The translations under genes and the position numbers were made by a program. Under the pieces are notes generated by a model that was given only the letters and a program-made list of their open reading frames with translations, had not been told where the DNA came from and made no database searches. Of a stretch of DNA of 64,000 nt, positions 43,677 to 52,022 are shown one piece after another (the first letter of the stretch is position 1; every line of letters starts with the position of its first letter). Source of the DNA: Alteraurantiacibacter aquimixticola. Lineage in GTDB: Bacteria; Pseudomonadota; Alphaproteobacteria; Sphingomonadales; Sphingomonadaceae. The stretch spans positions 124,001-188,000 of the forward strand of contig NZ_SSHH01000001.1 of assembly GCF_004965515.1 (NCBI RefSeq). The letters are read 5' to 3'.

Positions 43677-43734
43677 TGTGTGTCTCCTTGTTTGGACACA
43701 CGCAAACTGCATTAACCATTTTTGTTTGTAAAGT

Positions 43735-46062
43735 TTAAACCATGTTGGTTAGGGATTGTTTTTTGTCAACTGATTGAAATACCAAGATTTCTTTGAAGGG
43801 AATAGGGCGCGAAATGGCGAATCCCTGCGCTACGAGGCAGCCCGAATCGCGCAAGATGGTTAATGTTGCCTCGTCCTCGACCCCTTCGGCCACCACGATG
43901 ACTCGCAAGTCTTTTCCAAGGTTGAGCACATTGCGAACGATCGCCGCCGACTTGGGATTGTCCTTGATCGCGGAAGTAAACGCGCGGTCGATCTTCAGTT
44001 CGGTGAAGGGCAGGCGCTGCAAGGCTTCAAGGCTGGCCGCCCCAACGCCAAAATCGTCCATCGATATCTTGGGGCCCAGCGCGGCAAGGTCGTTGAGGAT
44101 TTCGGCCGCGCGTTCGTAATTGGAGATGCGGTAGGTTTCGGTAATCTCCAGCGTGAGCCGGTGCGGGTCGAAGCCCGTGTCCTGCAGGACCTCGCGCACC
44201 ATGTTCACGATATCGCGTTCATGCACCAGCGTTGCCGACACATTGACTGCTACAGACAGCGGAAGCCCCTCTTCCTCGAAGGCAATTCCGGCCTGGCAGG
44301 CATCGCGCAATACGTGCCGCGTCAACTGGCTCATGCGGCCGGCATTTTCGCACTGGCGGATGAAGTGGTCGGGCGGGATCAGCCCCTTTATCGGGTCGCG
44401 CCAGCGCACAAGCGCCTCCACTCCCACCATCTCTCCTGTCGCGACCAGGATCTTGGGCTGGTAGATCAGGTAGATCTCGCCATTGGAAAGCGCCGCGTCG
44501 ATGCGCGCCTGCAGCGAGATGTTCCAGATCAGGTCCTCGTCGCTCGCCAGTTCGGCAATCTCGATCGGCTCATAGGTTTCGGTTGTCCCCTCCGCCGCTT
44601 CCACCGCGCCTGCCAGCCGGCGTACCACATTGGGGCTGGGCGTGATGTCGACGCCGAAAGTGATGCCGACATCGACCTGGTTGTCGTCCACCAGCAGCGG
44701 AGACGAGAACAGGGCCCGCAGGCCCTCCAGGTGTTCGCGAATGATTGCCGGCTCTTTTTCCGGTAAGGTCCAGGCGATCAGGTGGCCCGGCCCCAGGAAG
44801 ATTCTCGCATCTTCCTTCGCCGCTCGCAGACGTCCGATGATCCTCAGCATATATTCGCTGTGCAGGTCGGAGGGGAGCGTCTTGCGGACTTCTTCGAAGC
44901 GGTGAATCTTCGCCACGATGATCGCCGGTACCGTCTCGGCCACGTCCTTGCTGTTCTCCAGTGCGGCGAATGTCGGCAGGCCGGTGTCGGGATCTTCCAG
45001 GCGATAGCTGGTGCGCCAGTTGGCGCGCACCCGCATCGCGGCATAGATCAGCAGCAGGAACAGGGCGCCCGCAATCTCGATCTTCACGCCCATCAGGGCC
45101 GTGACATAGACCGCCACGCAAAGGCCGATTGCGATGCCAGCATAACACGCCCGGCGCAGCATGCGGCGGTTCGACTGGCTGAGGAGGTAGAGCGCGAAGA
45201 GCACCGTCAGCAGCACGGTGTAGGACCCGATAGTATCGGTAAGGCCGGCCTTCAGAGTCTCGGCCGCATAGATGTCGACCATCGATGCGGGCACTTCGAT
45301 ATGGCCGGGGATATTGGAGGCGTTGGTGTCGGCGCGTTTGAGGTTGCCGATCACCACCACCTTGCCATCAACATCGGCATCCGGCTGCTGGACCGTGCCC
45401 AGAGGGCCGGAGACCGGCTGCAGGTCCTGGTACCGATGAGTCGGGATCGATGCGAGGTCGAAGCCGTAATTGATGCGGAATTCTTCACCTGGTTTGGCGG
45501 ATTGCCCGGCAATCGATGCAGGCAGGCTAGGCAGCGCCTGGTCGCGGAAGCTCACCACATATGGAGACGTCCAGGTATAACCGAGAAAGTTCCGCCAGCG
45601 CTTGCTGCCGACGACTTCGACCCGCTCTCCCACAGTGGGAAAGCTGCGTTCCATTTCGTCCACGCCGTTGAGGCCGGTAGTAATGCTCTGCACGAGGTAG
45701 GCTTGGCCGTCATAGGCGCGCAGGGCGGTGTTGAGTGCGCTGTCGGCATCCGGAGTGGACGGGCGGTCGAACACCATGTCGAGATAAACACGTTCGGTGC
45801 CGGATGCGCGCAGCCTGTCCAGCGTTGTGGCCAGTCGCTCGCGGCGTTCGGGAGAATCCGGATCGGTCAGGTCCTCGGCCGAACCGACATAGACGATGTC
45901 TCCGGAAGCCGGGAAGCTGGCGAGGCGCGACTGCGTCACCCAGGTCATCTGGTCGATCGGTTCGATGATGGTCAGGAACGTCAGGACGAGCGCGATCAGC
46001 CCCGCCCAGCTGGCGTGACGGATGCGCTCCATCGCGCTGATCCGTTCCTTGGTCGCCGACAT
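43735..46062 (-). CDS. CHASE2-(degenerate GGDEF)-EAL cyclic-di-GMP phosphodiesterase
   Basis: Membrane signalling protein of 775 residues. It begins with an N-terminal helix, then a CHASE2 periplasmic sensor (about residues 45-270, with VYVGSAEDLTDPD and VYLDMVFDRPS). Three helices follow (VLLTVLFALYLLS; AIGLCVAVYVTALM; GALFLLLIYAAM), then a GGDEF-like domain whose signature loop is FLGPGH, not GGDEF. The C-terminal EAL domain has EALVRW, VNVSATLV, LEITET, SMDDFGVG, ELKIDR and VAEGVED, so the metal and catalytic residues appear intact. It should hydrolyse c-di-GMP in response to an external cue. ATG at 46062. Confidence 0.94.
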   Translation of the reverse strand: MSATKERISAMERIRHASWAGLIALVLTFLTIIEPIDQMTWVTQSRLASFPASGDIVYVGSAEDLTDPDSPERRERLATTLDRLRASGTERVYLDMVFDRPSTPDADSALNTALRAYDGQAYLVQSITTGLNGVDEMERSFPTVGERVEVVGSKRWRNFLGYTWTSPYVVSFRDQALPSLPASIAGQSAKPGEEFRINYGFDLASIPTHRYQDLQPVSGPLGTVQQPDADVDGKVVVIGNLKRADTNASNIPGHIEVPASMVDIYAAETLKAGLTDTIGSYTVLLTVLFALYLLSQSNRRMLRRACYAGIAIGLCVAVYVTALMGVKIEIAGALFLLLIYAAMRVRANWRTSYRLEDPDTGLPTFAALENSKDVAETVPAIIVAKIHRFEEVRKTLPSDLHSEYMLRIIGRLRAAKEDARIFLGPGHLIAWTLPEKEPAIIREHLEGLRALFSSPLLVDDNQVDVGITFGVDITPSPNVVRRLAGAVEAAEGTTETYEPIEIAELASDEDLIWNISLQARIDAALSNGEIYLIYQPKILVATGEMVGVEALVRWRDPIKGLIPPDHFIRQCENAGRMSQLTRHVLRDACQAGIAFEEEGLPLSVAVNVSATLVHERDIVNMVREVLQDTGFDPHRLTLEITETYRISNYERAAEILNDLAALGPKISMDDFGVGAASLEALQRLPFTELKIDRAFTSAIKDNPKSAAIVRNVLNLGKDLRVIVVAEGVEDEATLTILRDSGCLVAQGFAISRPIPFKEILVFQSVDKKQSLTNMV

Positions 46063-46277
46063 CAGTTGACCCGTTCACCTTTTTTCCAGCCCAGCACGGG
46101 CCATCTGTCCAAACTCTAGACACACGATGGTAAACAAACCCCTGACAGCGGCGATTTCGTAAGAAACCTCTTAACCCCGTTTTGGGACAGTGAGGTTCCT
46201 CGTGGCGTCATATTGTTCAGCCTCGACAGTGCGAGCATGAATGGTTAGGGGCGCGAGGGAGGATACAGGGACCTTCC

Positions 46278-46943
46278 ATGAAGCTGATCATCGGTAACAA
46301 GAACTATTCCAGCTGGTCGCTGCGCGGCTGGCTGGCGGCCAGGCAATCCGGCCTGCAATTCGAGGAACTTACCGTTCCGCTCTATGGCGAGGACTGGGAG
46401 GCGAAACGGCGGGACGAGGGCCATTTCCAGCCCTCCGCCGGCAAGGTCCCGGTACTATGGGACGGCGACGTGGTGGTGTGGGACAGTCTCGCCATCATGG
46501 AATATCTGGCGGACAAGGTCGGCCGCGACCGTTTCTGGCCGAAGGGTGACGGTGCCCGGGCGATGGCCCGCTCCATGGTCGCCGAAATGCACAGCTCCTA
46601 CCTGTCGCTTAGGCGCGAGTGCCCGATGAATATCCGCGCGCGCATCGGGGTCGAGCTGTCGGAAGAGACGAAGGGCGATATCGTGCGCATTCTCGGCCTG
46701 TGGGCCGAAGCGCGCGCGCGTTTCGGCAAGGGGGGGCCTTATCTGTTCGGTACATTCGGCGCGGCGGACATCTTCTATGCGCCCATCGTCAGCCGCTTCA
46801 TCACCTATGGCATCGGCGTGCCGGGCTTTGCGGAGACCTATATGCAGGCCCTGTGGGAACATGCCTGGATCCAGGAATGGGTCGAGGCGGCCGAGGCCGA
46901 GGAATGGACCATCTCGCAATTCGAGGTGGCCACGGCCGGGTGA
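46278..46943 (+). CDS. Glutathione S-transferase
   Basis: A 221-residue cytoplasmic GST. The thioredoxin-like N-domain begins KLIIGNKNYSSWSLRGWLAARQ, with Ser residues in the place of the catalytic Ser/Tyr, and has GKVPVLWDGDVVVWDSLAIMEYLAD, the cis-Pro and glutathione-binding SNAIL-type segment. The helical C-domain follows with FGTFGAADIFYAPIV. It may conjugate or reduce electrophiles. ATG at 46278 has no clear Shine-Dalgarno beyond GGACC. The 215-base gap before it has no recognised gene. It is convergent with the cupin gene. Confidence 0.93.
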   Translation: MKLIIGNKNYSSWSLRGWLAARQSGLQFEELTVPLYGEDWEAKRRDEGHFQPSAGKVPVLWDGDVVVWDSLAIMEYLADKVGRDRFWPKGDGARAMARSMVAEMHSSYLSLRRECPMNIRARIGVELSEETKGDIVRILGLWAEARARFGKGGPYLFGTFGAADIFYAPIVSRFITYGIGVPGFAETYMQALWEHAWIQEWVEAAEAEEWTISQFEVATAG

Positions 46944-46955
46944 GCCGCACCACCG

Positions 46956-47402
46956 TCAGTAAGGCGTGCCGTCCTTATGCGTGAAACCCTCCGGGCCGAA
47001 GCGCATGTCGATATCGGAATATTCCCCGCTATCCTCCTCGTGACCGGCGCTGACGGCCAGTAGCACGCAGTCGCTATCCGAACGGTTCTGGATCACGTGG
47101 CCATTGGGCACGCCGCCGGGAAACACCGCGATATCGCCCGGTCCCAGCACGGTTTCGCCCTCATCCTCGACCAGCACGGCCTCGCCTTCCAGCATCACTA
47201 CCAGCTCATCGGCGTGATCGTGCCAGTGGCGCTGCGAGGTCCATGCCCCCGGCTTCAGCACGACGTGATTGGCGCCCAGTCTCGTCAATCCGCTCGCGGT
47301 GGCGAAGCGGCGCTGCCAGCGTCCTTCCACCGCCTTGTCGTGCGGCGGCGGATAGCCTGTGCGATTGACTGCATCGATGGCGTCGAGATCGAGCTTGGGC
47401 AT
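46956..47402 (-). CDS. Cupin-domain protein
   Basis: A 148-residue single-cupin protein. Cupin motif 1 is QRHWHDHADELVVMLEGEAVL, with three His and a Glu for a metal; motif 2 is GDIAVFPGGVPNGHVIQN with the fourth His. It begins MPKLDLDAIDAVNRTGYPPP and ends with MRFGPEGFTHKDGTPY. The metal centre looks complete. Function is unknown; it may be a small dioxygenase, isomerase or ligand binder. ATG at 47402 follows CAGGAGCCCGACGCC. It is divergent from dapE by 70 bases. Longer readings upstream run into the dapE gene and are rejected. Confidence 0.9.
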   Translation of the reverse strand: MPKLDLDAIDAVNRTGYPPPHDKAVEGRWQRRFATASGLTRLGANHVVLKPGAWTSQRHWHDHADELVVMLEGEAVLVEDEGETVLGPGDIAVFPGGVPNGHVIQNRSDSDCVLLAVSAGHEEDSGEYSDIDMRFGPEGFTHKDGTPY

Positions 47403-47472
47403 GGCGTCGGGCTCCTGCTTGTCACCTGTGCGCATAGTCCATATGCCCGCTTCCCGGAACAAAGGATTGCAC

Positions 47473-48609
47473 ATGTCTGACCCGGTCGATCTGACCAAAC
47501 GCCTGATCGCCTGCGAAAGCGTGACGCCCGCAAGGGGCGAGGTCTTCGATTGCCTTGCCGCCATGCTCGAACCGCTGGGCTTCGATTGCCAGCGCTTTGC
47601 GCGCGGCGACGGCCCGGAAGGCAGCGACGAGGAGGCGGTGGAGAACATGTTCGCCATCCGCCGTGGCCCCGAAGGATCGAAGCATTTCGCCTTTGCCGGC
47701 CATGTCGACGTCGTGCCGCCGGGCGAGGGCTGGGCGAGCGAACCGTTTGGTCCCGAAGTGCGCGGCGAGTTGCTGTATGGCCGCGGCGCGGTGGACATGA
47801 AGGGGGCGGTGGCCTGTTTCATTGCCGCGCTGGCGGCGATTCCGGCCGAGGCGGGCACGGTCAGCCTCATCATCACCGGTGACGAGGAAGGCCCGGCGCT
47901 TCACGGCACGCGCGCGCTGATCGACCTGATGCGTGAGCGGAATGAGATTCCCGATCTGATCCTCGTGGGCGAGCCTACCAGCGTGAACCGGCTGGGCGAC
48001 ATGATGAAGATCGGCCGGCGCGGTTCGGTCAATATCTGGCTGGAGGTCGCGGGGACGCAGGGGCACGTCGCCTATCCGCATCTGGCGGACAATCCGATGC
48101 CCAAGATGGTCGCCATCCTCGCCGAGCTTGATGCGCTGGTGCTTGACGAGGGGACAGACTGGTTCCAGCCGAGCAATCTCGAGATCACCGAGTTCGATGT
48201 GCCCAATCGTGCGCATAACGTGATCCCGGGCAAGGCGAAGGCACGTATCTCGATCCGTTTCAATGACCTGCATACAGGCGCAGAACTCTCCGAGCGCGTC
48301 ACGGCAATAGCCGAAAAGCATGGCGGCACGGCGCGGCCGGTGATCTCTGGCGAGCCCTTCCTGACACCGCCGGGCGACTTCTCGCAGATGATCGCCAATG
48401 CCGTGGAGGCGGAAACGGGCGTGGTGCCCGAAGCTTCGACCAGTGGCGGAACCTCCGATGCGCGCTTCCTCAAGGACCTCGCCCCGGTGATCGAGTTCGG
48501 CCTGGTCAATGCGACCATGCACAAGACCGATGAAGCGGTGGCGCTTGACGATCTCGCCACGCTGACGGCAATCTACCGCCGGATCGTCACTGCCGCACTC
48601 AGCACCTGA
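47473..48609 (+). CDS. dapE: Succinyl-diaminopimelate desuccinylase
   Basis: Zinc M20 hydrolase of 378 residues that removes succinate from N-succinyl-LL-DAP in lysine and peptidoglycan synthesis. Metal ligands: FAGHVDVVPPGEGW, GRGAVDMKG, TGDEEGPALHGT, and the last His in LVNATMHKTDE. The lid domain includes GRRGSVNIWLEVAGTQGHVAYPHLADNP. ATG at 47473 follows AAAGGATTGCAC; an upstream longer reading would overlap the cupin promoter. The symporter gene begins 14 bases after its stop. dapB is also in the window (51259-51987). Confidence 0.97.
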   Translation: MSDPVDLTKRLIACESVTPARGEVFDCLAAMLEPLGFDCQRFARGDGPEGSDEEAVENMFAIRRGPEGSKHFAFAGHVDVVPPGEGWASEPFGPEVRGELLYGRGAVDMKGAVACFIAALAAIPAEAGTVSLIITGDEEGPALHGTRALIDLMRERNEIPDLILVGEPTSVNRLGDMMKIGRRGSVNIWLEVAGTQGHVAYPHLADNPMPKMVAILAELDALVLDEGTDWFQPSNLEITEFDVPNRAHNVIPGKAKARISIRFNDLHTGAELSERVTAIAEKHGGTARPVISGEPFLTPPGDFSQMIANAVEAETGVVPEASTSGGTSDARFLKDLAPVIEFGLVNATMHKTDEAVALDDLATLTAIYRRIVTAALST

Positions 48610-48622
48610 GAAGGGGAAGCCC

Positions 48623-49870
48623 ATGAAAGCCTGGTTCGCAATTCCCCTGTGGCAGCGTGTTATCGGGGCGCTACTGCTGGGTGTCCTGGCCGGGCTCTAT
48701 TTCCATTATTTCTGGCTGGCAGGTGCCGAGAACATCAAGATCGTCGGCGATGTCTTCGTCGCCTTCATCAAGATGCTGGTGGTGCCGCTGATCTTCTTCA
48801 GCCTCGTTGCCGGCATCGCTTCCATCGGCGATATCCGCAAGCTGGGCGCGGTTGGTGGGCGGGCGATCCTGCTGTTCTTCATAACCGGACAGATCGCCAT
48901 CTGGCTGGGCATTGCGCTGGGAGCGATCTTCCAGCCCGGCGTAGGGCTGGACACCTCGGCCATCGACAGGGGCGAGCCGCCAACGCCCAATGAGGCTACC
49001 TGGCAGGAGATGGTCCTTTCCATGGTGCCGGATAACCCTGTGGCGGTGATGGCCGATGGCGCGGTGCTGCCGCTGATTGTCTTCTCCATCCTCATCGGCA
49101 TGGGCATATTGATGGCGAAGGAGGAGGGGGCTCCGGTCCTCAAGATATTCGACAGCGGCGCCGTGGTCATGCAGCAGGTGACCGCCATCGTGATGGAGCT
49201 GACGCCTTTCGGTGTCTTCTCGCTGATTGCATGGGTTGTGGGCACGATCGGACCAGGCTCGCTCGCCGCGCTGGGACAGGTCGTCTTCCTCAACTATCTC
49301 GGCTGCCTGATCATGATCGGCGTGGTCTATATCGGCATGCTCAAGCTGATGGCCCGCGTGCCGGTGCGCGATTTCTTTCGCGGCATGGTGGATGCGATCG
49401 CGGTTGCCTATTCCACCGCCAGTTCCAGCGCGACCCTGCCGGTGACTTTGCGCTGCCTGCAACGCAATATCGGTGTCAGCCGCTCGGTTTCCAGTTTCAC
49501 CGCCTCGCTGGGGGCGACGGTGAACATGGACGGCACGGCGATGTATCTGGGCCTTGCCACCGTGTTCGGCGCGCAAATCTTCGGCGTGGACCTCGACCTT
49601 GGCGACTACCTGATGGTTTCGCTGCTGGCGACGGTCGGCTCCGTCGGCGCGGCGGGCATTCCGGGCACGGGCCTGATCATGATGGCCATGGTGTTCGGAG
49701 CCGTGGGCGTGCCGCTGGAAACCATCGCTTTCGTCGCCGGTGTCGACCGGATCATGGACATGATGCGTACCACCACCAATGTCACCTCGGATGCGGCCAT
49801 CGCGACGACCGTGGCGGCGATGACCGGTGAACTGGACCGCGAGGAACTGGTCAGCGCGGACGACATCTAG
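48623..49870 (+). CDS. Dicarboxylate/amino acid:cation symporter (DAACS family)
   Basis: Inner-membrane transporter of 415 residues with about eight helices and two hairpin loops. Family motifs: the serine-rich VAYSTASSSATLPVT, SLGATVNMDGTAMYLGLATVF, the GAAGIPGTG hairpin, and VDRIMDMMRTTTNVTSD. It should take up glutamate, aspartate or C4-dicarboxylates with Na+ or H+. Position after dapE, 14 bases downstream with an AGAAGGGGAAG ribosome site, suggests co-transcription. Its TAG stop overlaps the convergent sulfotransferase's stop by four bases. Confidence 0.95.
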   Translation: MKAWFAIPLWQRVIGALLLGVLAGLYFHYFWLAGAENIKIVGDVFVAFIKMLVVPLIFFSLVAGIASIGDIRKLGAVGGRAILLFFITGQIAIWLGIALGAIFQPGVGLDTSAIDRGEPPTPNEATWQEMVLSMVPDNPVAVMADGAVLPLIVFSILIGMGILMAKEEGAPVLKIFDSGAVVMQQVTAIVMELTPFGVFSLIAWVVGTIGPGSLAALGQVVFLNYLGCLIMIGVVYIGMLKLMARVPVRDFFRGMVDAIAVAYSTASSSATLPVTLRCLQRNIGVSRSVSSFTASLGATVNMDGTAMYLGLATVFGAQIFGVDLDLGDYLMVSLLATVGSVGAAGIPGTGLIMMAMVFGAVGVPLETIAFVAGVDRIMDMMRTTTNVTSDAAIATTVAAMTGELDREELVSADDI

Positions 49871-50598
49871 GCGGCGGTTGCGCCTTTCAGTCCTTCCGCC
49901 AAGCCGGGATTGCGCTGGCTCACTTCGGCGAGGAAGCGCTCACGCCATTCGGAATTGAGCGTGTCGCGCTGCATGCGCAGCGTCACACCGTCCTTGTCGA
50001 TCGGCGCCGATTCCAGGCCCACCAGCCGTGCAACCCGGTCCACCGCAGCCTGCGGATTGGCCGTGACATCTTCATAGAGGATATGGAGCGGCCGCATCCG
50101 CTGCTTCTTGAAGAAGGCCTTCCAGCTTGCATCGGCTGTCAGCAAGGTTTCCAGGCGCCGACGGATATCATCATATTCATAGGAGGCCGAGCTGTCGGCA
50201 GCTCCCATGTCCGACCGGATCTGCCCGGTACGCAGGGCGCGGCTGATCGAGATGGCTTGTCCCAGCTTGTCGGCGCGCTCCAGATGGACGGCGCGATATC
50301 CGGCGAAGCGGTCGAGGAGCCGGGACTTTGCGAGGCCGGGCATATCGAACCAGAAGAGCTTGGCGGCGCGGAGCCCGTTGGAGCTGGCCGCCACCTGCTC
50401 GAAATGGTGCATCTGCGCTTGCAAGCTGGCCGGGTCGGCCGGATCGGCGAATCGGCGGCGCATATGGCCGTGGGTGAAATATTCGAGCGGTTTGCCCAGC
50501 TTCCCGGTGCTTTCGAGCAGCTGACAGAAATAGCTGCTGCCCGAGCGGGGATGCGTGCAAACCAGGTAGCCGGGGATATCCTGCCCGGTGCCCGTCAT
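49867..50598 (-). CDS. Stf0-type sulfotransferase
   Basis: A 243-residue cytoplasmic sulfotransferase of the Stf0 family, which moves sulfate from PAPS to sugars such as trehalose. The 5'-phosphosulfate loop is LVCTHPRSGSSYFCQLLESTG, then GKPLEYF. A 3'-phosphate region follows in VHLERADKLGQAISISRALRTGQ, and LHILYEDVTANPQAAVDRVARLVGL is the conserved C-terminal segment. ATG at 50598 overlaps the nth stop as ATGA. Longer readings extend into nth and are rejected. The acceptor is unknown; in a marine-type alphaproteobacterium a sulfated glycan or osmolyte is plausible. Confidence 0.9.
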   Translation of the reverse strand: MTGTGQDIPGYLVCTHPRSGSSYFCQLLESTGKLGKPLEYFTHGHMRRRFADPADPASLQAQMHHFEQVAASSNGLRAAKLFWFDMPGLAKSRLLDRFAGYRAVHLERADKLGQAISISRALRTGQIRSDMGAADSSASYEYDDIRRRLETLLTADASWKAFFKKQRMRPLHILYEDVTANPQAAVDRVARLVGLESAPIDKDGVTLRMQRDTLNSEWRERFLAEVSQRNPGLAEGLKGATAA

Positions 50599-51251
50599 GC
50601 CTGCCGCCCCTTCGGTTTTTCCAATGCCTTCTTGCGGTAGCTGCACAAATCCACCACCGGGCAGCGCCAGCATTCGGGCGTGCGCGCCTTGCAGATATAG
50701 CGGCCGTGCAGGATCAGCCAGTGATGCGCGCCGAGGCGGAAGGGTTCGGGGACACGCTTCTCCAGCTTCGCCTCGACCTGCTCGGGCGTCTTGCCCTTGG
50801 CGAGGCCGGTGCGGTTGCCGACGCGAAAGATATGCGTGTCGACCGCGAAGGTCTCATGCCCGAACCAGCAATTGAGCACGACATTGGCCGTCTTGCGGCC
50901 CACGCCGGGCAGCTTCACCAGCTCCTCGCGGCTATCCGGAACCTCGCCACCATATTCGTCCACCAAAAGCTGGCTGAGCGCGATGACGTTCTTGGCCTTG
51001 GAGTTGAACAGGCCGATGGTCTTGATGTGCTCCCTCAAGCCCTCTTCGCCCAGGTCGAGCATCTGCTGCGGGGTCTGCACCTTGGCGAACAGCGCGCGCG
51101 TCGCCTTGTTCACGCCCACATCGGTCGCCTGGGCAGAGAGGGCCACCGCGACGACGAGCTGGTAGGCATTGCCATATTCCAGCTCGGTCTCGGGCTCGGG
51201 ATTGTCCTCTGCCAGGCGGCGGAAGAATTCGAAAATCTGGTCCTTGGTCAT
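50595..51251 (-). CDS. nth: Endonuclease III
   Basis: DNA glycosylase/AP lyase of 218 residues for oxidised pyrimidines in base-excision repair. The helix-hairpin-helix LPGVGRKTANVVLNCWFG holds the catalytic Lys; the Asp is in FAVDTHIFRVGNR. The 4Fe-4S cluster is CKARTPECWRCPVVDLC (C-X6-C-X2-C-X5-C). ATG at 51251 lies seven bases after the dapB stop. It overlaps the sulfotransferase start, so dapB-nth-stf0 is one translational chain. Confidence 0.97.
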   Translation of the reverse strand: MTKDQIFEFFRRLAEDNPEPETELEYGNAYQLVVAVALSAQATDVGVNKATRALFAKVQTPQQMLDLGEEGLREHIKTIGLFNSKAKNVIALSQLLVDEYGGEVPDSREELVKLPGVGRKTANVVLNCWFGHETFAVDTHIFRVGNRTGLAKGKTPEQVEAKLEKRVPEPFRLGAHHWLILHGRYICKARTPECWRCPVVDLCSYRKKALEKPKGRQA

Positions 51252-51258
51252 GGAGAGG

Positions 51259-51987
51259 TCAGAGGCCGAGCACGTCCTGCATGGTGTAGCGCCCGGCGTC
51301 CCGGCCGATCAGCCAGGCGGCACCCTTCACCGCGCCATTGGCGAAGATCATGCGGTTTTCGGCGAGATGGGTGAGCTGCAGCCGCTCCTGCTCGCCGGCG
51401 AAATAGACCGAATGCTCGCCCGCGATGGTGCCGCCGCGCAATGCCGCGAAGCCGATCGCGCCTTCGGCCCGCGCACCGGTATGCCCGTCGCGCCCGCTTT
51501 CCATGACTGCGGACAGATGCGTGCCGCGTGCCGCCGCCGCCGCTTCGCCCAGCAGCAGCGCGGTGCCGCTGGGGGCATCGACTTTCATCCGGTGATGCAT
51601 CTCGACGATCTCGATATCCCAGTCCGGACCCAACCGCTTGGCCGCCTCGCCCACCAGATGCGCCAGCAGCGTAACGCCGAGCGAGGTATTGCCCGTCTGC
51701 AGCACAGGCACCGCCTGCGCCGCATGATCGATGGCGAGGTGGTGTTCGTCGGTAATGCCGGTGGTCCCGATCAGGATCGGGATGCCTGCGCCGATTGCCG
51801 CATGAAGGTTGCCCTGAAGCGCTGCCGGGGCGGAGAAATCGACCAGCGCGTCGCTCGCATCGGCGAGCTTCGCCACGTCGTCTCCCCTGTCCGCACCGCC
51901 TGAACATTCGTGCCCCGTCGCCACAATCGCCTCGGCCAGCGCGTGCCCCATGCGCCCTTCGCTGCCGATAATTCCGATACGCGCCAT
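51259..51987 (-). CDS. dapB: 4-hydroxy-tetrahydrodipicolinate reductase
   Basis: NAD(P)H-dependent reductase of 242 residues in lysine/DAP synthesis. It has the N-terminal GIIGSEGRMGHALAEAI, then DFSAPAAL, LIGTTGITDE, the catalytic EIVEMHHRMKVDAPSGTAL (HH, K), and HLAENRMIFANGAVKGAAWL. ATG at 51987 follows AAAGGGGATTAGGCA. It heads the chain dapB-nth-stf0 and is divergent from the sirtuin gene by 35 bases. Together with dapE it covers two steps of the succinylase branch. Confidence 0.97.
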   Translation of the reverse strand: MARIGIIGSEGRMGHALAEAIVATGHECSGGADRGDDVAKLADASDALVDFSAPAALQGNLHAAIGAGIPILIGTTGITDEHHLAIDHAAQAVPVLQTGNTSLGVTLLAHLVGEAAKRLGPDWDIEIVEMHHRMKVDAPSGTALLLGEAAAAARGTHLSAVMESGRDGHTGARAEGAIGFAALRGGTIAGEHSVYFAGEQERLQLTHLAENRMIFANGAVKGAAWLIGRDAGRYTMQDVLGL

Positions 51988-52022
51988 TGCCTAATCCCCT
52001 TTGCTGGTGCTTCATGCTGCCT

